Notes: generated from the sequence alone by a model not told the origin. A DNA stretch of 64,000 bases from Dyadobacter sp. 50-39 (GCA_001898145.1 MKSR01000020.1:62001-126000); one strand, 5' to 3'. Shown: positions 35,391-43,923, counted from the stretch's first letter. Numbers and translations: made by a program.

Positions 35391-36143
35391 TTAAGGAACC
35401 TCCACTATTGCCTTCTCGCCTACGAATACATGCATGTAAGCAATGTATTTGTCGTGAGAGGAAACGAACTGCGGGTCTAAATTAAGATAATTGAAAATGT
35501 AAATTGATTGCTCCGTATCCTGAGCCACAAAGGTGATTGTCTTCGTTACCCACTCGGCTTGTTTCCCTCTCAGATCAAAAACGGTTACACCACTTCCGGC
35601 ATTTTGACTAATCGTACCAGGAATTTGCACGCGGGCGCCCGGTGCATAGTCCGTTGGTTCTCCGTTTCGGAGATGCACACTGCTTGCCAGAGAAAGCGTT
35701 ACATCATATTTTTTGCCCGGTTTAAGATGCTTCAATTTGACGGATGCGCGAGAGTCGGTATAATCAGGGCTCAGTACTTTGTATTGGGCAAGAAACGTTA
35801 CAAAATTGTTTGCATCGTTGTTATTCGCGCCCGGCGCATTCACAAGCGGCTTGGTCCAGGGGAAGCTCGGGTTACCCCACAGATAACTTTTTGTGGAAGT
35901 GCCTCCTTCGGCAATGCCATTGGGCTGCAAAATAGTCCAATCGGGACGAGTGATGTAGATGCCGGGCGTGCCATCCGTTTTCGAGATGGTCGGCAAACCT
36001 TCTAAGCCGCCTCCGCGTTCATTATTAAATCCGTTTTCTACTTTCTCGTGCTGCGCCACCTGCACATCCTCCTGCGAGCAACTGCTCATCATCATGCAAG
36101 CCGCCAGCACTAAACCGACTGGTAATTTTTGAATTAAAGTCAT
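35391..36143 (-). CDS. Hypothetical lipoprotein, surface or periplasmic
   Basis: 250 residues. The leader MTLIQKLPVGLVLAACMMMSSC ends in a lipobox (MSSC), so the mature protein starts with a lipidated Cys. The rest is beta-rich with segments such as ASVKLKHLKPGKKYDVTLSLASSVHLRNG and EWVTKTITFVAQDTEQSIYIFNYL, resembling a carbohydrate-binding or fibronectin-like beta-sandwich. I do not recognise a named family. It is monocistronic, with a terminator downstream and no clear promoter consensus upstream. Confidence 0.75.
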   Translation of the reverse strand: MTLIQKLPVGLVLAACMMMSSCSQEDVQVAQHEKVENGFNNERGGGLEGLPTISKTDGTPGIYITRPDWTILQPNGIAEGGTSTKSYLWGNPSFPWTKPLVNAPGANNNDANNFVTFLAQYKVLSPDYTDSRASVKLKHLKPGKKYDVTLSLASSVHLRNGEPTDYAPGARVQIPGTISQNAGSGVTVFDLRGKQAEWVTKTITFVAQDTEQSIYIFNYLNLDPQFVSSHDKYIAYMHVFVGEKAIVEVP

Positions 36144-36273
36144 TGTTTGATAAATGATTTACGTGAATTGTAATTTGAACTGGCTGCAAACCAAGGCGTT
36201 TTAGAAGAGAAAAAAACTTTGAATGAGTGAATGGCAGTCTGCGGTTATTGATGGGGTAGGAAGGGAGTTTTTG

Positions 36274-36281
36274 TAACTTTG
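36274..36281 (+). promoter_or_regulatory. Possible promoter -7 box for the small lipocalin-like gene
   Basis: TAACTTTG fits TAnnTTTG and lies about 40 bases before the ATG at 36322. A TTG at 36248-36250 is 23 bases upstream, a little farther than usual. Confidence 0.35.
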
Positions 36282-36321
36282 ATGGTTATTAAAATTAACC
36301 TCAACCCCTAAATCCAAACTT

Positions 36322-36789
36322 ATGAAACTGAATTTTCCCTGCATTTTCCTGACAGGCATTGTGATGGTTGCGTGCGGCGGTTCGGGTATAGAACACCAAG
36401 CCACAGCGGAAACGACGCCACTCCAAGGTACCTGGAAACTGCTCAGCGGGACGCTGATCGAGAAGGGTGACACTTCGGTGACCGATTACACGAACAAAGT
36501 TTCCTTCATTAAAATCATCAATGGCAGCCACTTCGCATTTCTGCAGCATGATTTGAACAAAGGCAAAGATTCAACGGCCCGATTTTCCGCCGGCGGCGGG
36601 ACTTACACTTTGAAAGACAGTGCCTACACCGAGAACCTGGAATATTATACCGCCCGCGAATGGGAAGGGAACGCGTTCCATTTTACCATTTCCATTCAAA
36701 ATGATACGCTCGTGCAGCGGGGTGTGGAGAAAGTGGAGGCGGCGGGTGTGGAGCGTTTGAATATCGAGAAGTATGTGCGTGTGAAATGA
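36322..36789 (+). CDS. Small lipocalin-like lipoprotein (DUF4488-like)
   Basis: 155 residues. The leader MKLNFPCIFLTGIVMVAC gives a lipoprotein with Cys at residue 18. LQGTWKLLSGTLIEKGD at the start of the mature part and the alternating strands (SFIKIINGSHFAFLQHD, GGGTYTLKDSAYTENLEYY, FHFTISIQNDTLVQRG) match the small lipocalin/DUF4488 proteins common in Bacteroidota, which have no known ligand. It is monocistronic, with a strong terminator 15 bases downstream. Confidence 0.8.
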   Translation: MKLNFPCIFLTGIVMVACGGSGIEHQATAETTPLQGTWKLLSGTLIEKGDTSVTDYTNKVSFIKIINGSHFAFLQHDLNKGKDSTARFSAGGGTYTLKDSAYTENLEYYTAREWEGNAFHFTISIQNDTLVQRGVEKVEAAGVERLNIEKYVRVK

Positions 36790-36803
36790 TTTGAAATGAT
36801 TTT

Positions 36804-36846
36804 AAAAAGAACAAGCCGGAGGTGATACCCCCGGCTTGTTCTTTTT
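36804..36846. terminator. Bidirectional intrinsic terminator
   Basis: AAAAAGAACAAGCCGG (36804-36819) and CCGGCTTGTTCTTTTT (36831-36846) form a perfect 16-base-pair stem. It serves the convergent small genes on either side. Confidence 0.92.
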
Positions 36847-36860
36847 AAGTCGCCCGCTTC

Positions 36861-37232
36861 CTATTTCGCAGCCTCTTTGGTTGCGGTGATCGGAAATTCG
36901 CCGTCTTGTGAAACGATCGTTCCCGTGAGCTTCTCGCCATCCTGCGTCATGGTAACGGTAAGAATGCCGCCCTGGAAGTCCAGTTTAAAAGTCACTTTTC
37001 CCTGGTCGATGGTCAGTTCCTTCATCTCCATACGTTCCTGCTGGCCGAGATAGCCGGTGGTTTTGTCGTCCTTCCGCTCGAAGGTCATGAAACCGGTTTC
37101 GTACTCGGGCGGTACATTGGAAACCGTGTATTTCCAGGTTCCGATCAGGTCGTTGGCTGTTTTAACGTTTTTGGCGGTTACGGCGAAGATCGTAAACGCC
37201 AGGATCATGGTCAGCAAATGCTTTACTTTCAT
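36861..37232 (-). CDS. Small secreted lipocalin-like hypothetical protein
   Basis: 123 residues. A signal peptide (MKVKHLLTMILAFTIFAVTA-K) precedes a compact beta-barrel-like domain: DLIGTWKYTVSNVPPEYETGFMTF, TTGYLGQQERMEMKELTI, VTFKLDFQGGILTVTMTQDGEKLTGTIV. The GTW start and strand pattern resemble small lipocalin-like proteins; the exact family is not recognised. It is convergent with the DUF4488-like gene and shares its terminator. Upstream is a 190-base gap that also carries the promoter of the GlxA-type gene on the other strand. Confidence 0.75.
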   Translation of the reverse strand: MKVKHLLTMILAFTIFAVTAKNVKTANDLIGTWKYTVSNVPPEYETGFMTFERKDDKTTGYLGQQERMEMKELTIDQGKVTFKLDFQGGILTVTMTQDGEKLTGTIVSQDGEFPITATKEAAK

Positions 37233-37379
37233 TGTGTTAATGGTTTTTGCTTGAACGATTGGTTATTGGCAGGCATAAGACCCACAATTTAGAAAAAAGC
37301 GGATACGTTGCGATCCGGCCGGTATTATATTTTCAATAATGAATTGCAGGCGAGGGTGCCATATAGACTATTCAATGGG

Positions 37380-37410
37380 TTGATTTGGACACGGCGGATC
37401 GTTAAATTTG
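37380..37410 (+). promoter_or_regulatory. Bacteroidota-type promoter of the GlxA-family gene
   Basis: TTG (37380-37382), 20 bases, then TAAATTTG (37403-37410). The -7 box covers an in-frame TTG codon at 37408, so that codon cannot be the start; the ATG at 37426 follows by 15 bases, leaving a very short leader. Confidence 0.6.
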
Positions 37411-37425
37411 TCTAAAAAGCCGGTC

Positions 37426-38421
37426 ATGAAACATCTAACCATCATCGTTCCAGAAGCACAGGGTAACCTCAGCAGCATCGTCGGGGCTTACAAAATCTTC
37501 TCACGCGCCAACCAATACCATGCAAGCCGGTGGAAAGGGGAAGTTTTTCAGATACAGCTCGCAGGTATGAAGAAGGAGTTCGAGTTGTACGACGGGCTGT
37601 TTGCGATACGGCCGCATACCACCGTGCCGCGGATCGCCCGTACCGATCTGATCATCATCCCCTCTTTGCAGCACGATGTGGTAAAGCCTCTGGAACGGAA
37701 CGCGGAGATCATCGATTGGATCGCGGGGCAATACCGGCAGGGTGCTGAGGTCGCGAGTATTTGCACCGGTGCTTTCCTGCTGGCCGCTACGGGGCTGCTC
37801 GACGGGAAAAACTGCTCGACGCATTGGAATGCCGCCGCACAGTTCAAGTCGCGTTTTCCGCAGGTGAACCTCGTGACCGACCAGGTGATCACCGACGAGC
37901 AGGGCATTTACACCAACGGCGGGGCATTTTCATTCCTCAACCTGCTGTTGTACCTCGTCGAGAAGTACTATGACCGCGAAACGGCCATTTATTGCTCCAA
38001 GGTGTTCCAGATCGACATCGACCGGAACAGCCAGAGCCCGTTCATCATGTTTACCGGTCAGAAAAGCCATGGCGACGATATGGTGAGGCAAGCGCAGGAG
38101 TACATCGAGCGGCATATAGACGGGAAGTTTTCGTTTGAAGACCTGGCGGCCAATTTCATGATCAACCGCCGAAGTTTCGACCGCCGCTTCATCCGCGCGA
38201 CGGGCAACACGCCCGCTACCTACCAGCAGCGCGTACGCGTGGAGGTCGCCAAAAAAGCTTTCGAAACGACGCGAAAGCCTGTTCAGGAAGTGATGTTCGA
38301 ATCGGGTTACACGGATGTGAAGGCATTCAGGGAGATATTCAGGAAACTGACGGGCCTGTCGCCACTCGAATACCGCAACCGTTATAACAAGGAGCCCGGC
38401 TGGGCCATGGAGGCGTATTGA
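37426..38421 (+). CDS. GlxA-type regulator: DJ-1/PfpI-like domain plus AraC HTH
   Basis: 331 residues from the ATG at 37426, chosen because the upstream TTG lies inside the promoter. Residues 1-190 are a class-I-amidotransferase-like (DJ-1/PfpI) domain; the nucleophile elbow region reads EVASICTGAFLLAATGLLDG with Cys in SICTG. Residues of about 225-325 are the AraC double HTH (FSFEDLAANFMINRRSFDRRFIRATG then VQEVMFESGYTDVKAFREIFRKLTGLSP). Such regulators control nitrogen or quaternary-amine catabolism in other phyla; the target here is unknown. Its stop codon abuts the stop of the convergent TetR gene. Confidence 0.93.
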   Translation: MKHLTIIVPEAQGNLSSIVGAYKIFSRANQYHASRWKGEVFQIQLAGMKKEFELYDGLFAIRPHTTVPRIARTDLIIIPSLQHDVVKPLERNAEIIDWIAGQYRQGAEVASICTGAFLLAATGLLDGKNCSTHWNAAAQFKSRFPQVNLVTDQVITDEQGIYTNGGAFSFLNLLLYLVEKYYDRETAIYCSKVFQIDIDRNSQSPFIMFTGQKSHGDDMVRQAQEYIERHIDGKFSFEDLAANFMINRRSFDRRFIRATGNTPATYQQRVRVEVAKKAFETTRKPVQEVMFESGYTDVKAFREIFRKLTGLSPLEYRNRYNKEPGWAMEAY

Positions 38422-39024
38422 TCAGGCTTTCATGCCTTTTACCAGGAGTTGTACCGTCGCCAGCACGCGGTCCATATGGGTATAATCGTTGGTAACTTTC
38501 GAGAACATAACCCCGCCCTCGATCAATGCAATGATGGAAACGGCCATTTCTTCAGCTTGGATACCCTGACGAAACTCGCCGGCTTCGGTGCCCTTTTCGA
38601 TGAGGTTAACCAGGTTCTTTTTCCAATTCAGCAGCGCTTTCGCCGCGCTCAGTTGAAGCGGCACATTGGTATCGTCGGCTTCCACCGCAGTGTTCAGGAT
38701 CGGGCAACCTCCGCGGTTGCCGATGCTCGCTATCACATCTTTGTACACGCGGCCATATACCATCATTTTTTCAAAATAGGTCGGTGCCTTGTTCAGCTGC
38801 GCCTGCACAGTATTGAATACCAGCGACCGGTTATATTCAAACACCGCCAGCGCTACCTCCTCTTTGTTCTCGAAATTTCCGTAGATACTGCCCTTTGTAA
38901 GGCCCGTAGCTTCCGTAATATCCGACATGGAAGTGCCTGCATACCCTTTCCGGTTGAAAATCTCGGCGGTTTTCTCAATGATAAAATTCCGGGTGCGCTC
39001 GGCTTTCGTCGTTCCTGTGTTCAT
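38422..39024 (-). CDS. TetR/AcrR family transcriptional repressor
   Basis: 200 residues. The N-terminal HTH (residues 10-55: RNFIIEKTAEIFNRKGYAGTSMSDI, EATGLTKGSIYGNFENKEEVALAVFEY) is followed by a TetR C-terminal domain with CPILNTAVEADD, as in the YcdC/NemR-like group that senses small electrophiles or drugs. A palindromic operator sits across its own promoter, so autorepression is likely. No divergent efflux gene is adjacent. The next gene upstream on this strand is fahA, 79 bases away, so co-transcription with the tyrosine genes is possible but the promoter argues for independent control. Confidence 0.92.
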   Translation of the reverse strand: MNTGTTKAERTRNFIIEKTAEIFNRKGYAGTSMSDITEATGLTKGSIYGNFENKEEVALAVFEYNRSLVFNTVQAQLNKAPTYFEKMMVYGRVYKDVIASIGNRGGCPILNTAVEADDTNVPLQLSAAKALLNWKKNLVNLIEKGTEAGEFRQGIQAEEMAVSIIALIEGGVMFSKVTNDYTHMDRVLATVQLLVKGMKA

Positions 39025-39028
39025 ATTA

Positions 39029-39059
39029 CAAATATACCAATCGGTATTTATTTTTCCAA
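39029..39059 (-). promoter_or_regulatory. TetR gene promoter with overlapping palindromic operator
   Basis: On the minus strand: TTG, 20 bases, TATATTTG (CAAATATA at 39029-39036 on the plus strand). The palindrome ATACC-AATC-GGTAT at 39034-39047 sits in the spacer and overlaps the -7 box, the ideal place for autorepression. The start codon is only 5 bases from the -7 box, so the message is nearly or fully leaderless. Confidence 0.6.
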
Positions 39060-39103
39060 GATTGAAAACCGGATTTTAACTTGAAAGTCATTCGTAATGA
39101 ACC

Positions 39104-40339
39104 CTAATGTAAGGCCGGAAGCACTTTTCCCCGCAATTCTCCGAAACCGACCCGGATGCGCCCTCTTTGCCCGAATCCGCGCATGATCACTTCGTCGTGA
39201 TCTTCCAGGAAGCGTCTTTCCTCTCCGCCGCCCATTTTTAAAGGCTCGGTACCATTCCGCGTTGCTTCGAGCAGGCAGCCCTTTTGGGAAATGTCGCTGC
39301 CGCTGATGGTCCCGGTCGCAAGCAGGTCGCCCGTTTGCAGGTTACAGCCGGTAACGGTATGGTGGGCGATTTGCTGCGCGGCGGTCCAGTAAATGTTGCG
39401 CGCATTGGTTTGGCCGACTACAAATTCCTCCCCGCTGCCGGGCCTGATGCTTACGGAAAGGGAGAGATCGAAATTCTGATGGGCGCCATCGGCCAGGTAG
39501 GGGAGCGGCGCAGGTTGCTGGTCGGGGGCGGGCACACGAAAGCGTTGCAACGCCTCCCACGTCACGACCCAAGGTGAAACGCCCGAAGCGAAATTTTTAC
39601 TCGTAAATGGCCCTAGCGGCTGGTATTCCCAACGCTGAATGTCCCGCGCCGACCAGTCGTTGAACAGCAATAAACCAAAAATATAGTCCTCCGCTTCCGC
39701 AACAGGAACCGGCTGTCCGAGCGTGGAATCCTTGCCGATCACGAATGCAAGTTCCAGTTCATAATCCAATGCATGAGTGGGTTTGAATGCCGGGATGCCG
39801 CTTTTCTGGCCGATTTGACCGCAGGGCCTCGTTACCGGTGTCCCCGATACGACCACAGACGATGCCCTGCCGTGGTAGGCGACCGGCAGATGTTTCCAGT
39901 TTGGGAAGAGCGGGTTTTCGGGCCGGAAAAGCTGCCCCACGCTGAATGCGTGCTCCTCGCTCGAATAGAAATCGGTGTAGTTGCCGACTTTGATTGGCAT
40001 ATGCATTTGCACCTTATCTTGCGGGACCAGCAGGTGATCGGAAAATTGCCGTAAAACCGAATCCCGGTCGCATAGGGCATCGCGGATGATCTTACGCACG
40101 TATTCGGAAAAACCGCGGCCAAGCCCGATGAGCTCATTCAGCACGGGTTTCCTGAATGCGCTCCCGGCTTCGGGATGGTGCGGAAACATATTCAATGCGT
40201 ACGCGGCCGCCAGATCCAGCACCCAGTTGCCTACCGCCAGACCGGCGCGAGCGGGACGCTCGTCGCTGAATATGCCGAAAGGCAGGTTATGGATTGAAAA
40301 ATCGGAATCGACGGGAATCGGAAGCCAGGGTTTAAGCAT
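39104..40339 (-). CDS. fahA: Fumarylacetoacetase
   Basis: 411 residues, full length. The N-terminal SH3-like domain (NLPFGIFSDERPARAGLAVG) is followed by the catalytic FAH domain with VGNYTDFYSSEEHAFSVGQLFRP, VAYHGRASSVVVSGTPVTRPCGQ, DYELELAFVIGKDS and LLFNDWSARDIQRWEYQPLGPF, which carry the Asp/Glu metal ligands and active-site residues. It hydrolyses fumarylacetoacetate to fumarate and acetoacetate, the last step of tyrosine degradation. It is the last gene of the phhA-fahA part of the cluster, 15 bases after phhA. A maleylacetoacetate isomerase gene is not seen in the window. Confidence 0.96.
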   Translation of the reverse strand: MLKPWLPIPVDSDFSIHNLPFGIFSDERPARAGLAVGNWVLDLAAAYALNMFPHHPEAGSAFRKPVLNELIGLGRGFSEYVRKIIRDALCDRDSVLRQFSDHLLVPQDKVQMHMPIKVGNYTDFYSSEEHAFSVGQLFRPENPLFPNWKHLPVAYHGRASSVVVSGTPVTRPCGQIGQKSGIPAFKPTHALDYELELAFVIGKDSTLGQPVPVAEAEDYIFGLLLFNDWSARDIQRWEYQPLGPFTSKNFASGVSPWVVTWEALQRFRVPAPDQQPAPLPYLADGAHQNFDLSLSVSIRPGSGEEFVVGQTNARNIYWTAAQQIAHHTVTGCNLQTGDLLATGTISGSDISQKGCLLEATRNGTEPLKMGGGEERRFLEDHDEVIMRGFGQRGRIRVGFGELRGKVLPALH

Positions 40340-40354
40340 AGCATCGGGAGGTTT

Positions 40355-41083
40355 TCAGACCTGCTGGGCCAGATAAGCTTCCAGCAGCGGTTCAATGCCG
40401 GTTACCGACTCGTAAAGCTGATCGTAAGATTGAATTACAAAGTAGTGGTCCTGGTAACGATCGATATGGTAGGGTGTATCGAGCACGAGCGCAAGGTCGA
40501 AATCGATTTTGGCGACATTGCTGCCCAAGCAGTAGCGGCTCTCGCCCGAGGAGGAAATGATGCCGCCGCCGTAAATTTTCAGTGAACCATTTTCCCGGAT
40601 CAGGCCGAATTCGACGGTGTACCAGTACAACCGCGAAATGCGCTGCAGGATTTCCTCCTGATCAATATGTTTTAGTGCTACCTCGCTCAAATGCGCCATG
40701 AAATCGCAGAATGCCTGGCTGCTGAGTAACGGCACATGCCCGAATGTGTCGTGGAACATGTCGGGTTCTTCGAGGTAGTCGATCTGCTCCGGCTTACGCA
40801 GCCAGCTCGACGCCGGGAACTGCCGGTTGTATAAATGCGTGTAAAACTCGCGGTGGGGAATCAGGCCCGGTACCACGTACACTTCCCAGCCCGTGAGGGA
40901 ACGGAGCGCGGGATTGGTTTCGCTTTCAAAATGCGGGATATGGTCGGCCACGAACTTCACTTTTTCAATGCCATCCAGATATGCCTGGCTGGCAATTTGC
41001 GGCAGCTGCTTCATTTGCCGTTCGAAAAGCTGCTTCCACATCCGGTGGTCAGCTTCGGTGTATTGTTCATAATCCTGGTTCAT
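40355..41083 (-). CDS. phhA: Phenylalanine 4-monooxygenase (iron- and pterin-dependent)
   Basis: 242 residues, a short bacterial form made of the catalytic domain only. The iron ligands are visible: H111 and H116 in FHDTFGHVPLL and E158 in YWYTVEFGLI. GWEVYVVPGLIP, FPASSWLR and GGGIISSSGE are further family blocks. It hydroxylates phenylalanine to tyrosine, feeding the homogentisate route encoded next to it. It starts 12 bases after the hppD stop, so it lies in the same transcript. The N-terminal regulatory ACT domain of animal enzymes is absent, as usual in bacteria. Confidence 0.97.
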   Translation of the reverse strand: MNQDYEQYTEADHRMWKQLFERQMKQLPQIASQAYLDGIEKVKFVADHIPHFESETNPALRSLTGWEVYVVPGLIPHREFYTHLYNRQFPASSWLRKPEQIDYLEEPDMFHDTFGHVPLLSSQAFCDFMAHLSEVALKHIDQEEILQRISRLYWYTVEFGLIRENGSLKIYGGGIISSSGESRYCLGSNVAKIDFDLALVLDTPYHIDRYQDHYFVIQSYDQLYESVTGIEPLLEAYLAQQV

Positions 41084-41095
41084 GGTGGATGTGCG

Positions 41096-42223
41096 TTAAA
41101 GAGTACCCCGCAGCATCTGCTCGCGCTCGATCGCTTCGAACAACGCCTTGAAATTGCCTTTTCCAAATGATTGAGCACCTTTTCTTTGAATGATTTCAAA
41201 AAACAGGGTAGGGCGCGGCATCACGGGCTTCGTGAAAATCTGCAACAGGTAACCCTCATCATCCCGATCGACGAGAATGCCGAGTTCGCGGAGGCTTGCA
41301 ATATCTTCGTCAATAGGGCCGACCCGGCCGAGCAACTCGTCATAATAGGCAGTGGGAACGCGCAAAAATTCCACGCCGCGATCACGCAGGGCGCGGACGG
41401 TGTCAACGATGTGATCGGTAGCGACGGCAATGTGCTGTACGCCCGGTCCGCCGTAAAAGTCGAGGTACTCTTCCACCTGCGATTTCTTTTTTCCCTCGGC
41501 CGGCTCGTTGATCGGAAACTTGATCCGCCCGTTGCCATTGCTCATCACCTTGCTCATCAGTGCCGAGTACTCGGTGGAAATGTCCTTATCGTCGAAAGAC
41601 ACCATCATTTTAAAACCCATTACTTCCTCGTAAAACTTCACCCAGCGATTCATTTCGTTCCAGCCCACATTGCCCACCATGTGATCGATGTACCGCAGTC
41701 CGACCGGGTCCGGCGAATGCTCGGGCTGCCAGGCTACGAAGCCGGGCAGGAAGATGCCTTCATAATGCTTTCGCTCAACGAACACATGCACGGTATCACC
41801 ATAGGTACATATACCCGAGCGAATGGTCTGGCCGTGGTGATCTTTCTCGGTAACTGGTTCCAAAAAAGGCCTTGCACCCCGGCTGACAGTCTCCCTGTAC
41901 GCCTTTTTGGCATCGTCGACCCACAATGCAATGGCCTTCACACCGTCGCCGTGGCGGTCGATGTGGGCTCCGATGGCCGTGCCGCCGTGCAGCGGCGAGG
42001 TGAAAACGAGCCGGATTTTGTCCTGCACCACCACATAGGATTCGCGGTCGGTCAGACCGGTTTCGAGCCCCGCCATCGCCAGCGGCTGAAAACCGAATGC
42101 ATTCCGGAAATAATGCGCCGATTGCAACGCATTACCGACATAGAGTTCGACATAATCCGTGCCGTTAATGGGCAAGAAGTCGGTCGTGGCGGGTTGTGGC
42201 GGATGTGCTGTGAGTGTGGACAT
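41096..42223 (-). CDS. hppD: 4-hydroxyphenylpyruvate dioxygenase
   Basis: 375 residues with two vicinal-oxygen-chelate halves. The iron facial triad is readable: H181 (RYIDHMVGNVG), H264 (GVQHIAVATD) and E343 (LFFEIIQRKG). RPTLFFEIIQRKGAQSFGKGNFKALFEAIEREQ is the diagnostic C-terminus. It turns 4-hydroxyphenylpyruvate into homogentisate, the substrate of the enzyme encoded upstream on the same strand. Between the two genes lie inverted octamer arrays, so they may be transcribed separately or coupled through a large hairpin. Confidence 0.97.
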   Translation of the reverse strand: MSTLTAHPPQPATTDFLPINGTDYVELYVGNALQSAHYFRNAFGFQPLAMAGLETGLTDRESYVVVQDKIRLVFTSPLHGGTAIGAHIDRHGDGVKAIALWVDDAKKAYRETVSRGARPFLEPVTEKDHHGQTIRSGICTYGDTVHVFVERKHYEGIFLPGFVAWQPEHSPDPVGLRYIDHMVGNVGWNEMNRWVKFYEEVMGFKMMVSFDDKDISTEYSALMSKVMSNGNGRIKFPINEPAEGKKKSQVEEYLDFYGGPGVQHIAVATDHIVDTVRALRDRGVEFLRVPTAYYDELLGRVGPIDEDIASLRELGILVDRDDEGYLLQIFTKPVMPRPTLFFEIIQRKGAQSFGKGNFKALFEAIEREQMLRGTL

Positions 42224-42235
42224 TTGTTGATGGAT

Positions 42236-42330
42236 TTTGAATGAGTGGATGATTGAATGATTGAATGATTGAATGAGTGAATGAGTGAATGATTGAATGA
42301 TTGAATTTTGAATGACTGAATTTTGAATGA
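42236..42330. repeat. Octamer array, GATTGAAT/GAGTGAAT type, left arm
   Basis: About ten units of GATTGAAT, GAGTGAAT or GACTGAAT, partly separated by TTTTGAAT, directly upstream of the hppD start codon. It faces the inverted array at 42409-42472 with about 78 bases between. Confidence 0.9.
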
Positions 42331-42408
42331 TCCGCAGGGAATTTAGAACGACCGAATATTTAATTATGAAGAAATTTTAGATCGTTGCATGATTGAGTGC
42401 CCGGAAAA

Positions 42409-42472
42409 TATTCACTCATTCACTCATTCAAAATTTATTCAATCATTCAATCATTCAATCATTCAAAATTCC
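42409..42472. repeat. Octamer array, inverted orientation, right arm
   Basis: Units ATTCACTC, ATTCAATC and ATTCAAAA, the reverse complement of the array at 42236-42330. Its edge supplies the TGA stop of hmgA (minus strand, in the TTTTGAATGA unit). Paired with the left array it could form a stem tens of bases long around a loop of about 78 bases. Confidence 0.9.
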
Positions 42473-43632
42473 CCCTCCCCTCCCCAGCTCGCGAAGTACC
42501 GCCCGTCATCAATGGCCATCGCCTGCTCGGTAAGCATCAGCGGGCGGAATGTGTCGACCATAACGGCCAGCTCTTGGGTCTCTTTTTTGCCGATGCTCCG
42601 TTCGTACGCGCCCGGGTGCGGGCCATGCGGGATACCGCCCGGGTGGAGCGTAATGTGCCCCTGCGCGATGTCGTTGCGGCTCATGAAGTCGCCATCGACG
42701 TAGTAGAGGACTTCGTCGGAATCGATATTGCTGTGGTTATAGGGAGCCGGAATGGCCAGCGGGTGGTAGTCGTAAAGCCGGGGACAGAACGAGCATACCA
42801 CAAATGCATCGGTTTGAAACGTCTGGTGCACCGGTGGCGGCTGGTGTATGCGCCCGGTAATCGGTTCGAAATTATGGATTGAAAAAGCCCACGGATAATT
42901 ATAGCCGTCCCAGCCAACGACATCGAAAGGGTGCGTCTCGTAGGTGACCGGGTGAATGTGGCTCTGTTTCTTGATTTTAATAGTGAAATCACCGCGCTCG
43001 TCATGCGTTTCAAGGTCGCGCGGGAGAATATAATCCCGCTCACAGTAAGGCGAGTGCTCGGTAAGCTGCCCGAAATGATTGCGGTAACGTTTGGGCGTGT
43101 ACACCGGCGAATGCGATTCAAGGTAAAGCAGCCGGTTATCGGGCCCGTCGAATTCGATCTGGTAAATGGTGCCCCTCGGGATCACTACATAATCGCCATA
43201 GGTAAATGGCACCTGCCCGAACGGCGTCCGCAGCCTGCCCGAGCCGCGGTGTACAAAAAGCAGCTCGTCGGCATCGGCATTCTTGTAAAAATAGGTCATC
43301 GCACCGCCGGCAGGAGCGGCCAGGCCCAGAACAAGGTCGCGGTTCACGAGCAGTGGCGTGCGGCTTTCCAGATAGTCCGCGGCGGGCGGTACATCGAAAC
43401 CGATCAGCTTCCGCATCGTCATATTGTTCGTCACGGCAATGCGCGGCGACACGTCATAGGGCTCGCCCAGCGATTTCACCTGCGTGGGCCGCCAGGTGTG
43501 ATAGAGGAGGGAAGACATGCCTTCGAAGCCGATCGTTCCGAAGAGTTCCTCGTAGTAAAGCCCACCATCGGTTTTACGAAACTGGGTGTGCCGCTTGGGC
43601 GGGATGGTTCCTAGTTGCTGGTAAATCGGCAT
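42463..43632 (-). CDS. hmgA: Homogentisate 1,2-dioxygenase
   Basis: 389 residues of the bacterial cupin-type form. Recognisable blocks: GGAMTYFYKNADADELLFVHRGSGRLRTPFG, YGDYVVIPRGTIYQIEF, HPVTYETHPFDVVGWDGYNYPWAFSIHNFEPITGRIHQPPPVHQTFQ and ITLHPGGIPHGPHPGAYERSIG, which include the His/Glu iron ligands. It opens the ring of homogentisate to maleylacetoacetate. It is the first gene of the minus-strand tyrosine module; its last codons (GEGEF) end in a stop contributed by an octamer repeat. Confidence 0.96.
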   Translation of the reverse strand: MPIYQQLGTIPPKRHTQFRKTDGGLYYEELFGTIGFEGMSSLLYHTWRPTQVKSLGEPYDVSPRIAVTNNMTMRKLIGFDVPPAADYLESRTPLLVNRDLVLGLAAPAGGAMTYFYKNADADELLFVHRGSGRLRTPFGQVPFTYGDYVVIPRGTIYQIEFDGPDNRLLYLESHSPVYTPKRYRNHFGQLTEHSPYCERDYILPRDLETHDERGDFTIKIKKQSHIHPVTYETHPFDVVGWDGYNYPWAFSIHNFEPITGRIHQPPPVHQTFQTDAFVVCSFCPRLYDYHPLAIPAPYNHSNIDSDEVLYYVDGDFMSRNDIAQGHITLHPGGIPHGPHPGAYERSIGKKETQELAVMVDTFRPLMLTEQAMAIDDGRYFASWGGEGEF

Positions 43633-43923
43633 GTGCTTCTCAAAGGTAAGTTAGCCAATAGTTGTCTATGCAATTATAAGAAAAGCAAATCAATATTTAA
43701 ATAAATTTTTGTATTATTTTATAATGAAGAACAGGTACTGTTAATAAATTCTACTTGAAAATCGTATTTGTTTGTAGAATATTTATAATAAATTTGAATG
43801 CATTTTCTGCCTGATTTTTTGCAATCGGCTGAAATTGACTTCCATCCTCACTGAACAAGGCATTTTGCCGCTTCTGCTACCATCTCCGGTACAGAACATC
43901 TATTCCATCAAACATTTTTAGCC
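43633..43923. promoter_or_regulatory. Divergent regulatory gap between hmgA and the GH9 gene
   Basis: 291 AT-rich bases. For the GH9 gene, TTTG at 43767-43770 and TAAATTTG at 43789-43796 (spacing 18) make a plausible plus-strand promoter with a leader of about 120 bases. On the minus strand, TACCTTTG (43641-43648 in complement) lies only 8 bases before the hmgA start and is doubtful. No ORF or repeat is seen here. Confidence 0.45.

Noticed and set aside
37408-37425. TTG start of the GlxA-type gene six codons upstream
   Set aside because: The TTG is part of the TAAATTTG promoter box and would lie upstream of the expected transcription start.
41171-42244. Plus-strand frame of 357 codons opposite hppD
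   Set aside because: hppD has all catalytic residues on the minus strand; the opposite frame is a shadow.
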